From Candidatus Zixiibacteriota bacterium (GTDB taxonomy: Bacteria > Zixibacteria > MSB-5A5 > GN15 > FEB-12), in contig JAJRXM010000053.1 in assembly GCA_024276275.1 (NCBI GenBank), positions 1 through 38,600 on the forward strand: a stretch of DNA of 38,600 bases. The letters run 5' to 3'. The notes under the pieces were generated by a model. The model saw nothing but the letters and a program-made list of their open reading frames with translations, did no database searches and had not been told where the DNA came from. The translations under genes and the position numbers were made by a program. Positions 8,142 to 17,037 of the stretch are shown piece by piece (the stretch's first letter is position 1; each line of letters starts with the position of its first letter).

Positions 8142-8687
8142 TTATCTCACTAAATCAAAATCAATAAAATCACAATGATGGAAAATAATTGATTCGGGCA
8201 GTAATTTCTCGCCGTGTCCTTCTTTTGAATGTGTTGCGATAACATGCATTACTTCAGACGGTAAGTCATGTTTAAAGGCCAAGCCGACACCGGAAAACGG
8301 ATGACGAATATGTTTACCGTAGTCTGATTTTTGCGGTTTACCGTCAATAATTTCAAACTCTAACAGTTTGCCGACATCGGCAAGCAACGCACCGGAGATT
8401 AAATAATCGCGGTTGACTTTTGTTTTTAAATCACCGTGGACTTCATCGAGAACCTTATCGCAGGCAATACACATCAGGGCACATGCTTTTACATGATCAA
8501 TAAATGTGATTTTACAATTTGGTGCTAAGAGAGTAAAGGGGATATTGCGGAGTAGTTCTTCAGTCCATCCCCGAAACTTGATTGCCTCAATCCAACAGGC
8601 AATTGTTTTATTTCTCAGGTTTTCGTCCTGAATCATTTCCATTTCCGGAAATAAACGGAGGACGATTTCTTGCTGTGGGTTGCTCAT
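8142..8687 (-). CDS. HD-domain-like protein with an altered HD motif
   Basis: I place the start at 8687 (MSNPQQEIV), not 42 bases upstream, because AGAGGT lies eight bases before this ATG. The 181-residue product resembles HD-superfamily phosphohydrolases: IDHVKAC (first metal His), GALLADVGKLLEFE at the place of the usual HDVGK, RHPFSGVGLA, ATHSKEG and a C-terminal HHCDFIDFD. The histidine of the HD doublet is alanine (codon GCC), so metal-dependent hydrolysis may be lost or the site may be built differently. It is co-directional with the MmgE/PrpD and aconitase-like genes but separated from them by two unrelated genes. Confidence 0.75.
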   Translation of the reverse strand: MSNPQQEIVLRLFPEMEMIQDENLRNKTIACWIEAIKFRGWTEELLRNIPFTLLAPNCKITFIDHVKACALMCIACDKVLDEVHGDLKTKVNRDYLISGALLADVGKLLEFEIIDGKPQKSDYGKHIRHPFSGVGLAFKHDLPSEVMHVIATHSKEGHGEKLLPESIIFHHCDFIDFDLVR

Positions 8688-8921
8688 AATTTCGTACCTC
8701 TGACTTTCATTTTTTGTAAGATTTATCAATTTTATTTATCATACAATTATTGCTTCAAATAGTCCAGAAATTTGTTTTTAAAGAGGTTCGATTTTAGAGC
8801 ATTTACCCTATTATTTTTTACTGGTAAAGCAAATATAATATAACTAAGTTTATCTAAGATACTATTTTAAACGTCTAAACTAAATGGTATTAGCATGTTA
8901 AGACATTGTGAAAAAAAGAAC

Positions 8922-8949
8922 TTGATTTGTTTTGTTTTTACTATATACT
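8922..8949 (+). promoter_or_regulatory. Candidate sigma70-type promoter for the ImcH/NapC-like cytochrome
   Basis: TTGATT (8922-8927), a 16-bp spacer and TATACT (8944-8949) lie about 60 bases ahead of the cytochrome start. The rest of the 320-bp divergent gap (8688-9008) shows no gene, repeat or riboswitch that I recognise. GAGGT at 8997-9001 is the ribosome binding site of the downstream gene. Confidence 0.45.
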
Positions 8950-9008
8950 AACTCAAAGTAAGTGGAAAAGATAACTATATGTTATTTAAATTGATTGAGG
9001 TATAGATT

Positions 9009-10526
9009 ATGATGTCGGAAATAAAAAAACGTTCTTTATTAAGAAATCCTTTAGGAGGTATCGGTGCGGCATTATTTGTAGCCGGGCTCTTACTCTTTTT
9101 TGTTCTTTTATTAATTGATTTAACCGGCGGTGCATCTGAAAACCCGTACCGTTCATTGGTTACATTTGTAATTGCTCCGATGTTTGCGGTATTTGGTTTT
9201 GGACTTTTTATGGTTTCCGTTTGGCTTCAAGTTCGAAAAGCAAAAGCAAAAGGTGAAAAATTTGCATTTAACCTTACATTTGATACAACTGACCCCCATT
9301 ATATTCGTAATATCGGTTTATTTCTGTCTGTGTTAGGTGTATTGATTATTTTAGTTATTTATTCAGGTACAAAAGCATACGAGGCTACCGATTCGGTAAA
9401 TTTCTGTGGTGAAACATGCCACGAGGTTATGTCTCCTCAATTTATAACCTATCAAAATTCAGCTCACGCCCGTGTTCCTTGTGTGGAATGTCATATAGGA
9501 CCGGGAGCATCATTTTATGTAAAGGCAAAAATTGACGGTATGCGTCAGTTATATGCGATGGCAGCAAATTCATTTAGTCGTCCGATTCAGACACCGGTGC
9601 ATAATCTTCGTCCTGCTCAGGAAACTTGTGAAGGATGCCATTGGCCTCAGCAGTTTTATGGCGAAAAAATGGTTACCAATACATATTATAAATCTGATGA
9701 AGACAACACTCCCTGGACAATTAAGCTGTTAATGAATATCGGCGGTGGAAACCCGAGAACCGGAAAACTTGAAGGTATTCACTGGCACATGTTAGGCTCA
9801 ACAGTAGACTATGTTGCCAATGACTATAAACGGGAAGAAATAAATTGGGTAAGAATTATAAACAAAGAAACCGGTGATACTCTTATTTATACTGACCCGG
9901 ATGAAAAACAGCCGGATTTTGATAGTCCGTTAACCGAGGTTCGCAGATTTGATTGTATGGATTGTCATAACAGACCTTCTCATTTATTTAATCCACCGGC
10001 AAAACTTATCAACTTGGCAATTTCAACCAGACGTATTTCGCCTGAACTCAAGTCAATTCGTGAAGTCGGTTTGGAACTACTCAATGCTGAATATGAAACA
10101 AAACAGCAAGCTGTTGATTCTATACGTTCAAAATTAGTAGCATATTATCAAGAGAATTACCCTGAAATAGCAGAAGCTAAACGTCCTTTAGTTATACAAG
10201 CTATAAAAGAACTAGTACAAATATATGAACAGAATTTCTTCCCGGAAATGAAAACAGACTACCGTGACAGACAAAATAATTTATCCCATTTTGTTAATGA
10301 CGGATGTTTCAGATGTCATGACGGGGTAATGAAAAATCAGTACGGTAAAGTTCTTTCCAATGAATGCTCTACTTGTCATCTTATTGTGGCACAAGGACCT
10401 TCAGAGAATGTTCATGAGTTGGAACATGATTTGGCAGGGATTCAATTTACCCATCCCGAAGATATAGACCAAGCTTGGATGGAAATGAAATGTACTGAGT
10501 GTCATACTCCTGAATCAGGATATTAA
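9009..10526 (+). CDS. ImcH/NapC-like inner-membrane multiheme cytochrome c (seven haem sites)
   Basis: A 505-residue protein with three predicted membrane helices (about 17-38, 50-73 and 101-118), then a periplasmic domain. Six canonical CXXCH motifs start at C158, C207, C316, C433, C453 and C495. An unusual CX3CH (CGETCH) sits at C133. The signature FCGETCHEVMSPQF...HARVPCVECHIGPG is typical of a NapC/NirT branch that oxidises quinol and reduces periplasmic cytochromes. Seven sites with an N-terminal membrane anchor recall Geobacter ImcH, needed for electron transfer to high-potential acceptors. It opens the cytochrome block and is followed by a hairpin and a separate promoter, so it may be regulated apart from the five genes downstream. 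Quinol oxidation is inferred, not shown. Confidence 0.85.
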   Translation: MMSEIKKRSLLRNPLGGIGAALFVAGLLLFFVLLLIDLTGGASENPYRSLVTFVIAPMFAVFGFGLFMVSVWLQVRKAKAKGEKFAFNLTFDTTDPHYIRNIGLFLSVLGVLIILVIYSGTKAYEATDSVNFCGETCHEVMSPQFITYQNSAHARVPCVECHIGPGASFYVKAKIDGMRQLYAMAANSFSRPIQTPVHNLRPAQETCEGCHWPQQFYGEKMVTNTYYKSDEDNTPWTIKLLMNIGGGNPRTGKLEGIHWHMLGSTVDYVANDYKREEINWVRIINKETGDTLIYTDPDEKQPDFDSPLTEVRRFDCMDCHNRPSHLFNPPAKLINLAISTRRISPELKSIREVGLELLNAEYETKQQAVDSIRSKLVAYYQENYPEIAEAKRPLVIQAIKELVQIYEQNFFPEMKTDYRDRQNNLSHFVNDGCFRCHDGVMKNQYGKVLSNECSTCHLIVAQGPSENVHELEHDLAGIQFTHPEDIDQAWMEMKCTECHTPESGY

Positions 10527-10541
10527 TCACAAATTATAATC

Positions 10542-10575
10542 TTTCACAAAGAGAGTTAATCCTCTCTTTGTGAAA
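10542..10575. terminator. 14-bp hairpin after the ImcH-like gene (weak terminator or processing site)
   Basis: TTTCACAAAGAGAG pairs perfectly with CTCTCTTTGTGAAA around a TTAATC loop. It is followed by A-rich rather than T-rich sequence on the plus strand, so classical intrinsic termination is doubtful. mRNA stabilisation or processing is equally possible. Confidence 0.4.
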
Positions 10576-10583
10576 AAAATAAC

Positions 10584-10611
10584 TTGCAGTCAGCTAACTT
10601 TTATATATATT
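10584..10611 (+). promoter_or_regulatory. Candidate promoter of the cytochrome operon
   Basis: TTGCAG (10584-10589), a 16-bp spacer and TATATT (10606-10611) lie about 90 bases ahead of the first operon gene. The same TATATT -10 recurs in other candidate promoters of this window. Confidence 0.4.
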
Positions 10612-10699
10612 ACACCGACAATAAAGATAAATTGGTATACGTTAAGGAGCTAATTTTTCTCTTGTTTAGACTAATCTTTCGATAAGGTTTGGGTGTTAT

Positions 10700-11500
10700 A
10701 TGAAATATTATGTATTAATAATTATACTATTATCAGCAGTAATTATATCTGCCGACGATTCTGATTGTTTAAAATGTCACTTGTCGATTGGTGAACAGGC
10801 AGATGAAGCAATAAATCATATAGATACATCAATTATCAATATCTCTGTACATAAAAAATTGTATTGCTCTGATTGTCATGATATTAATCCGAAAGAAGAG
10901 CATGCTTTTAAAACAGATGTAGACTGTGGTTCGTGTCATGATGACATTTTTGCGATATATAATGAATCGGTTCATGGAGTTGCTTTAGCAAATGGCATTA
11001 AAGAGTCGCCGGATTGTACTGATTGTCATGGGGGGCATAATATCATATCGCATTTTAATCCGGAATCAAAAGTATATTCAATTAATATTCCCAAAATCTG
11101 TTCAGAATGTCATACATCAGAAAGAATAGTAGGTAAGTATGGTTTAAAAGCTGATAGGATTGCAACCTTTAAAGAATCGTTTCATGGTATTGCCAACGAG
11201 CTTGGCGAGGCATCAGCTGCCAATTGTGCATCTTGCCATGGAGTCCATAATATTTTTCCACAAGTTAATCCAAAATCATTAATCCATAACGATAATATTG
11301 AGACAACCTGCGGTAAGTGTCATACTGATTTACCCCCGGATTTCGCTCATGGTACAATTCATACATCAGCAAAAGATGAAGAATCCGGTGGGCAGTTTTT
11401 TGTAAGAAAATTTTATTACTTTTTTACAACAATTGTAATATTGGCTTTTATTCTCTATCGTGTTTTAGAATACAAACGTCGTGTGAAAAGGGTGGAGTAA
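10700..11500 (+). CDS. Seven-haem c-type cytochrome with C-terminal membrane anchor
   Basis: A 266-residue protein: signal peptide (about 1-18), periplasmic domain with CXXCH motifs at C23, C56, C76, C106, C134, C176 and C204, and one C-terminal helix (about 238-256) followed by a basic tail. Blocks such as ESVHG...GIK.SP.CTDCHG.H, KYGLKADR and SFHGIA recur in the 351-residue and the fused cytochromes downstream, so the three are paralogues. Extra histidines after the CXXCH motifs can serve as distal ligands. It has its own upstream candidate promoter, and the next gene starts four bases after its stop. Probable role: electron carrier tethered in the cytoplasmic membrane. Confidence 0.88.
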   Translation: MKYYVLIIILLSAVIISADDSDCLKCHLSIGEQADEAINHIDTSIINISVHKKLYCSDCHDINPKEEHAFKTDVDCGSCHDDIFAIYNESVHGVALANGIKESPDCTDCHGGHNIISHFNPESKVYSINIPKICSECHTSERIVGKYGLKADRIATFKESFHGIANELGEASAANCASCHGVHNIFPQVNPKSLIHNDNIETTCGKCHTDLPPDFAHGTIHTSAKDEESGGQFFVRKFYYFFTTIVILAFILYRVLEYKRRVKRVE

Positions 11501-11504
11501 AAGT

Positions 11505-12560
11505 ATGAAACAACTTTGTATAACTATTACTACTACTATATTGCTAGTTCTATTATTTCCCGGCAGAGACCTAAATGCTTTAGAAAAATGTCAGATTTGT
11601 CACAGTAAAAAAGAAATTCACCGTTCAGAAATGACCGGACGGAAAATCCCTTTATATGTTGATGAATCAATTATTGCAAGATCAGTACATCATGATAAAG
11701 AATGTACTGACTGTCATTCTGATATAAATGAAATCCCACATCAAACAGTAAAAAAAGTAAATTGCCGCCGCTGTCATTATTCAGGTAATTTGGTTGGAGC
11801 TCCCGACGGTCAGATGTATGACCAATATGAACATTCGGTTCATGGTATTGCAGTTTTAGCAGGCAACAAAAAAGCACCTGTCTGTCAGGATTGTCATGGG
11901 ACGCATAATGTATATTCACATGAAACAGTAGAGTCTAAATTCTATTGGCAGAATATACCAAAGACATGCGGAAGCTGTCATATTGAAGTTTATGCCGTTT
12001 ATAGTGAATCAGTCCATGGTCGGGCAGTTGCTGCTGGAATCAAAGATGCTCCTGTATGTACGAATTGTCACGGGGAACATAATATAAAAAAACATGATAA
12101 TGATGAGTCTCGCGTTTCATTGGCACGTGTGTCACAAACATGTACTGAATGTCACGGACCGCAGGGAGTTGTTAATAAATATAATGTAAAAACTGACCGT
12201 ACTGCTACATTTGAACATTCCTTTCATGGTATAGGACAACAAATGGGAAGTAAAACTGTGGCAAACTGTGCTTCCTGTCACGACTATCATGATATTCGAG
12301 GTGAGGATGATCCAAAATCATCGGTATATCCTGATAATATTCCACAAACATGTGGTAAAAAAGGGTGTCATCCGGGAGCATCAGCTGAATTTGCATCCGG
12401 GCAGCAAATTCATATCAACCCGAAAAGTGAAGACTCCGGGATTATTTATTATATTTCAAAAGCTTTCCTAATCTTAACGGTGTTGGTTCTAGCCGGTCTT
12501 TTTTCTTTTATCATTATGGATCTATTCCGCAAGGCAAAAAATGCAAGAGCGAAAAGGTAG
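11505..12560 (+). CDS. Nine-haem c-type cytochrome, membrane-anchored (c-module of a split CbcL-like unit)
   Basis: A 351-residue protein with a signal peptide, eight CXXCH motifs and one CX4CH (CGKKGCH near residue 284), then a C-terminal helix (about 313-338) and a basic tail. GGTGGAG lies a suitable distance before the ATG. It is paralogous to the 266-residue cytochrome and to the N-terminal half of the fused protein at 15110-17011. The next gene, six bases on, is a cytochrome b matching the C-terminal half of that fused protein. The two neighbours therefore look like a split version of the same c-plus-b electron-transfer unit. Confidence 0.88.
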   Translation: MKQLCITITTTILLVLLFPGRDLNALEKCQICHSKKEIHRSEMTGRKIPLYVDESIIARSVHHDKECTDCHSDINEIPHQTVKKVNCRRCHYSGNLVGAPDGQMYDQYEHSVHGIAVLAGNKKAPVCQDCHGTHNVYSHETVESKFYWQNIPKTCGSCHIEVYAVYSESVHGRAVAAGIKDAPVCTNCHGEHNIKKHDNDESRVSLARVSQTCTECHGPQGVVNKYNVKTDRTATFEHSFHGIGQQMGSKTVANCASCHDYHDIRGEDDPKSSVYPDNIPQTCGKKGCHPGASAEFASGQQIHINPKSEDSGIIYYISKAFLILTVLVLAGLFSFIIMDLFRKAKNARAKR

Positions 12561-12566
12561 TGACAG

Positions 12567-13514
12567 ATGAATGACAAAAAATTAAATCTTGATAAAAGAG
12601 AGTCTTATATAAAAAGTCTATCTAATAATATTATTGAGTCAGCGGTTGATATTGTTAAAATTGAACCTACTGTTGAACAAATAAATGAGATAAGAGAAGA
12701 AGTAACCGAAAGACTGCAGTATGAATCGTCAAGCCTGCTCAACGAGGCAGTAACAAAACTTCACCCAACTTCTTTAAGTGAAATGATGCCTGAAGAGCGT
12801 GAGGAGAGAAGTTTTGAACGGTTTGGAAAAAATTTCAGATACCAGCATATGCTTATGTTTGTTTCGGTAATTACTCTTATTGTTACCGGAATGCCATTAA
12901 AGTTTCCTGAGTTTGATATATCAAAATTTATTGTAATAGATTTACTTGGAGGACTTCATAACTCAACATTAATTCATCGTATAGGTGCAGTTGGTTTGAT
13001 TATTGTTGGAATATGGCATTTGATATACAGCGTAGGTTCTAAAGTTGGACGGAGAGATTTTTTCCTGATGATACCGAATTTAAAAGATGCATCCGATTTT
13101 ATGTGCCGAATGCGGTATTATATTGGTAAGGAAAAAAACGGTCCAAAATTCGGTCGGTTTTCTTTTATCGAAAAATTTGACTATTGGGCTGTCTATTGGG
13201 GAATGGTTATCATGATTGGCTCCGGGGCAATTATGTGGTTTAAAGAATTATTTCCGAAATACTTTTATGATATAGGACGGGAGATGCATTCCGATGAAGG
13301 GCTTCTTGCTACTCTATCAATTATTATTTGGCATTTTTACAATGTGCATTTTAATCCTGAAGTATTCCCGATGAGCTGGACATGGTGGCACGGACAATTA
13401 ACCGAAACCGAAATGAAACACCATCACCCTTTGGAATATGAGGAGATAATAAAAAAAGAATCTCTAGAAATTATAAAGCAGGCAGAGAAAATTAATGAGG
13501 AGGAAAACGGATGA
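12567..13514 (+). CDS. Membrane cytochrome b subunit (FdnI/HydC-like b-module)
   Basis: A 315-residue protein with a soluble N-terminal stretch of about 85 residues (helical, no recognised domain) and a four-helix membrane domain (about 94-112, 135-155, 207-224 and 246-263). Histidines in or near the helices (H94, H137, H151, H241, H256, H261) are candidate haem b ligands. The tail VFPMSWTWWHGQLTE.EMKHHHP is nearly the same as in the fused protein downstream. This type of cytochrome b exchanges electrons with the quinone pool. It follows the nine-haem cytochrome by six bases, and its last four bases overlap the start of the next gene (ATGA), indicating one operon. Confidence 0.85.
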   Translation: MNDKKLNLDKRESYIKSLSNNIIESAVDIVKIEPTVEQINEIREEVTERLQYESSSLLNEAVTKLHPTSLSEMMPEEREERSFERFGKNFRYQHMLMFVSVITLIVTGMPLKFPEFDISKFIVIDLLGGLHNSTLIHRIGAVGLIIVGIWHLIYSVGSKVGRRDFFLMIPNLKDASDFMCRMRYYIGKEKNGPKFGRFSFIEKFDYWAVYWGMVIMIGSGAIMWFKELFPKYFYDIGREMHSDEGLLATLSIIIWHFYNVHFNPEVFPMSWTWWHGQLTETEMKHHHPLEYEEIIKKESLEIIKQAEKINEEENG

Positions 13515-15079
13515 CTAAGTTATTCAAAGATTTCGGAATACTTCTCAAACAAAACATCAAAGGCTTATTCCTGTTTGCGGGTCTTGTAATTCTAGCGCTG
13601 ATTACGATATATGCATTTGCTGAGTATCAAACAACAAATTCCGAATTTTGCGGTTCATGTCATTATATGGATCCGTATGTTCGTCATTGGCAAGCATCAG
13701 AACATGCCGATGTAGATTGTGTAGCGTGTCATGATTACGACGGTGGTGACTTGATTCTGTCGGCTGTAAAATATGCAACAGAAGTATATAATACGAGACC
13801 GCAAACAAGAGTCCTCGATGAAAACTGTTTGGCTTCTGATTGTCATGATGTAGAAACTCTTGACAAAGCTTTAGTTTATAAAGAGGATATTTTCTTTCAG
13901 CATAAAACTCATTTAAATAAAATATTACGAAGCGGTAAACTGCATTGTACATCGTGTCATAATCAAATGGGACAGTATGAGGAAGAAACACAAGTTCACA
14001 TGAAAGTGAACGACCAAACCTGTTTTGTCTGCCATTTTAAAGATGCCGGTGAGGGTGAAGCTATTACCGGTTGTTATTCCTGTCATGGAAATCCAAAAAC
14101 TGAAGTCGAACATGCCGGTTTTATGTTTAGCCATGAACCATATCTTGAGTTAAATGTTGAGTGTAAACAATGTCATATAAAAATTGTACAAGGGGATGCA
14201 TCGGTACCTAAAGGTAAATGCTATTCTTGTCATGTGGAGCGTTTACAAAAAGATTACACCGAAGCAGAATTGCACGGTGTACATGTAACAACAATCGGCA
14301 TTGATTGTCAGAAATGTCATGATAGAATAGAACATGGAAACTTTCAGATGGTTGGAGCTTTAGAAATTCAATGCGAAAATTGTCATCTTAGAGAGCATAA
14401 TAAACCTAAACAGCTCTACATGGGAATCGGTGCCAAAGATGTTAATGAGATGCCGAGTGCTATGTTTCAGACACAAGTTACCTGTACCGGATGCCATACC
14501 CATATTACACCTGAAGGCGAAATAATGGCTGACCAAGAGAAAAAAGAAGCATCGCGCAGTTCTTGTGTTACCTGTCATGGAGAGAGCTATGACCTGATGT
14601 TTGACAATTGGAAATCAGGTTCACAGCTTGCAATAAAAGATTATAAAACATTTATGAAAAAATGTTATGCTGACTTCAAAACTATCGGCGGTTCAAAAAA
14701 ACAGAGAAGAACAGTACAGTCAACATATACCAAAATGAAAGAGAATTTTTCTCTGGCATCTGAAGGACATATGGTTCACAACATACAGTATGCCGTTCAC
14801 ATGTTAAATCATGCTGCCAGCGAGTTTGAAAAAGCAATGCAGGTAATACAAAAATCATATCAGGCACCTTCAAGAGGTGATGCTCTGTCACCTGAGAAAA
14901 CCTGTCAGGTTTTTTGTCATGGAAAAGCATTTTTCCCTGAAGTTGTAAGCTACGATGACGGTGAGCTACCCCATGAATTACACACAGAAGATATGGAACT
15001 TGCCTGTTCTTCATGTCATTCATTAACGGAACATGGGAAAACGAAAATAAACGACTCGGTTTGTATCGAATGTCATTAA
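13511..15079 (+). CDS. Large periplasmic multiheme cytochrome with N-terminal anchor (15 haem sites)
   Basis: A 522-residue protein with one N-terminal helix (about 17-37), probably uncleaved, and a long periplasmic domain. I count thirteen CXXCH, one CX4CH (CLASDCH) and one CX3CH (CQVFCH). The first motif, FCGSCHYMDPYV..W..S.H.DV.CVACH, resembles the start of NapC/NrfH proteins, where a Met can ligate the first haem. A haem-free stretch of about 110 residues (about 355-463) near the C-terminus is helical. The final residue is the haem-ligating histidine of CIECH, so the chain ends exactly on a motif. AGGAGG precedes the ATG. Inferred role: takes electrons from the membrane b/c units and passes them into the periplasm. 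Confidence 0.87.
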   Translation: MTKLFKDFGILLKQNIKGLFLFAGLVILALITIYAFAEYQTTNSEFCGSCHYMDPYVRHWQASEHADVDCVACHDYDGGDLILSAVKYATEVYNTRPQTRVLDENCLASDCHDVETLDKALVYKEDIFFQHKTHLNKILRSGKLHCTSCHNQMGQYEEETQVHMKVNDQTCFVCHFKDAGEGEAITGCYSCHGNPKTEVEHAGFMFSHEPYLELNVECKQCHIKIVQGDASVPKGKCYSCHVERLQKDYTEAELHGVHVTTIGIDCQKCHDRIEHGNFQMVGALEIQCENCHLREHNKPKQLYMGIGAKDVNEMPSAMFQTQVTCTGCHTHITPEGEIMADQEKKEASRSSCVTCHGESYDLMFDNWKSGSQLAIKDYKTFMKKCYADFKTIGGSKKQRRTVQSTYTKMKENFSLASEGHMVHNIQYAVHMLNHAASEFEKAMQVIQKSYQAPSRGDALSPEKTCQVFCHGKAFFPEVVSYDDGELPHELHTEDMELACSSCHSLTEHGKTKINDSVCIECH

Positions 15080-15109
15080 TATATGTATTATTTTAACTGG
15101 AATTATAAA

Positions 15110-17011
15110 ATGAAAAAAATTAAAAATGTTATTTTTCTTTTAAGCTTTATTTTATGCCTAAATTTACCTGCTTTAGCAGATGAAGATAACGAAACCTGTC
15201 TTTCTTGCCACGATGATAATGAGCTTACCGGAATTGATCGTTATGGTGAAGAAATTCTTATGTATGTTACGTCGGATTCGACTGATTTATCTGTCCATGC
15301 CGATATGTTATGTGTCGATTGTCATACTGATTTAGAGGATTTTGATGATTTTCCGCATGAAGAAGAGTTAGCGTTGGTGGATTGTGGTGGATGTCATAAC
15401 GACGTAGCCGAAATATTTGCTGCATCTGCTCACGGAAAGGTACGTCATAACGGATTGACTCCTCATTGTGCTTCTTGTCATGGAACCCATAATATCAGAT
15501 CATCAGAAAATATCGATGCGATGACATCAAAGCATAATCTTTCCCTTACTTGTGCAAACTGTCATGAAAAGAAAATGCTTTCAAATGACCCTGATATCAA
15601 ATTAACATCTACATCAGGTCGTTATATGAAAGGAATCCATGCCAGACGTTTATCAGAGGGGGTTGAAGAGGCGGCAACCTGTAATGACTGTCATGGAGTA
15701 CATGATCTAAAAATATCATCGCATTCAGACTCAAGAGTTAATAAAACCAATATCCCTAAAACCTGTTCAAAATGTCATGAAGAAGTGTATGTTAAATACA
15801 GTAGAGGTATACATGGTAAAGCATTAGCAGTAGGAATTTTGGATGCTCCAAACTGTACTGACTGTCATGGTGAGCATGAAATTTTAGGAGTAGATGACAG
15901 AGATTCACCGGTGAATTATGCTCATCTTTCAGATTATGTCTGTGGAAAATGTCACAATGATACACATATAACCGAGAAATATGGATTAGGTAAAGATAGG
16001 TATTCAACGTATCAGGACACCTATCACGGATTGGCAATACATGGCGGTTCTATAAAAGCAGCAACCTGTGCATCGTGTCACAAAGCTCATGATATTCTTC
16101 CGGCAACCAATCCCGCATCTTCTCTGCATCCAAATAACCGTACCAGAACCTGTCAAAAATGTCATCTTGATGCCAACGATGTTTTTGCGGCAAGTTATAC
16201 ACACCAAAGTAAATCTGATGAATATGGTCAACTGAATAATATTATAAAAGTTATATATATAATTCTTATTGTTGTCGTCATTGGTGGTATGCTGATACAC
16301 AATGCGATAATTTTTATTCGGTACTTAATTATAAAAAGAAAATATTTAAAATCAGCTAAATCGATTAACCGACTAAATGGAAATCTTATTTTTCAGCATA
16401 TAATTATTACAATCACATTTATAACATTAGTCTTATCAGGTTTTGCTTTAAAATATCCACAAGCTTGGTGGGTGGAAATTTTAAAGTTTGTAGGTATGTT
16501 TGAATCTATCCGTGGGATTATTCATCGTGTTGCCGCGCTTCTTATGATATATATTTCTATTCATCATGTTGTCTATATAATGGTTACCAAAGATGGACGA
16601 AAAAAAATTATCCAGATGCTACCTGCCTGGTCAGACCTTGGCGAAATAAAACAGAATATCTTATATCATTTAGGAATGACAAAAGAGAAACCTCAGTTTG
16701 GTTACTTTGATTACACCATGAAAGCGGAGTATTGGGCATTGGCATGGGGAACATTTGTCATGGTCTTCACAGGTACAGTACTATGGTATCCTACATTTTA
16801 TACAACTTATTTCCCATCATGGATTGTATCAGTATCAGAAACGATACATTTTTACGAAGCGTGGCTAGCGATGCTTGCTATCGGAGTCTTCCATTTCTTC
16901 TTTGTAATATTCCATCCTGATCAATATCCGATGTCATTCACTTGGCTCAATGGTGATATGACAGAGGAAGAGGTTAAGCATCATCATCCAAGGTGGTACA
17001 AAGAACTATAA
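15110..17011 (+). CDS. Fused multiheme cytochrome c-cytochrome b protein, CbcL-like
   Basis: I prefer the ATG at 15110, which begins a good signal peptide (MKKIKNVIFLLSF...ALA), over one nine codons earlier. The 633-residue chain has eleven CXXCH motifs in its first 365 residues, a linker helix near residue 380, and a C-terminal four-helix cytochrome b domain (about 425-625) with histidine-bearing helices and the tail PMSFTWLNGDMTEEEVKHHHP. The order haem-c array then HydC/FdnI-type b domain is that of Geobacter CbcL, an inner-membrane quinol oxidase used with low-potential extracellular acceptors. The protein is the fused counterpart of the two-gene unit at 11505-13514. It closes the operon and is convergent with the PDZ gene. 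Confidence 0.87.
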   Translation: MKKIKNVIFLLSFILCLNLPALADEDNETCLSCHDDNELTGIDRYGEEILMYVTSDSTDLSVHADMLCVDCHTDLEDFDDFPHEEELALVDCGGCHNDVAEIFAASAHGKVRHNGLTPHCASCHGTHNIRSSENIDAMTSKHNLSLTCANCHEKKMLSNDPDIKLTSTSGRYMKGIHARRLSEGVEEAATCNDCHGVHDLKISSHSDSRVNKTNIPKTCSKCHEEVYVKYSRGIHGKALAVGILDAPNCTDCHGEHEILGVDDRDSPVNYAHLSDYVCGKCHNDTHITEKYGLGKDRYSTYQDTYHGLAIHGGSIKAATCASCHKAHDILPATNPASSLHPNNRTRTCQKCHLDANDVFAASYTHQSKSDEYGQLNNIIKVIYIILIVVVIGGMLIHNAIIFIRYLIIKRKYLKSAKSINRLNGNLIFQHIIITITFITLVLSGFALKYPQAWWVEILKFVGMFESIRGIIHRVAALLMIYISIHHVVYIMVTKDGRKKIIQMLPAWSDLGEIKQNILYHLGMTKEKPQFGYFDYTMKAEYWALAWGTFVMVFTGTVLWYPTFYTTYFPSWIVSVSETIHFYEAWLAMLAIGVFHFFFVIFHPDQYPMSFTWLNGDMTEEEVKHHHPRWYKEL

Positions 17012-17037
17012 GAAGAAAAATCTGTAAATGAACTTTT

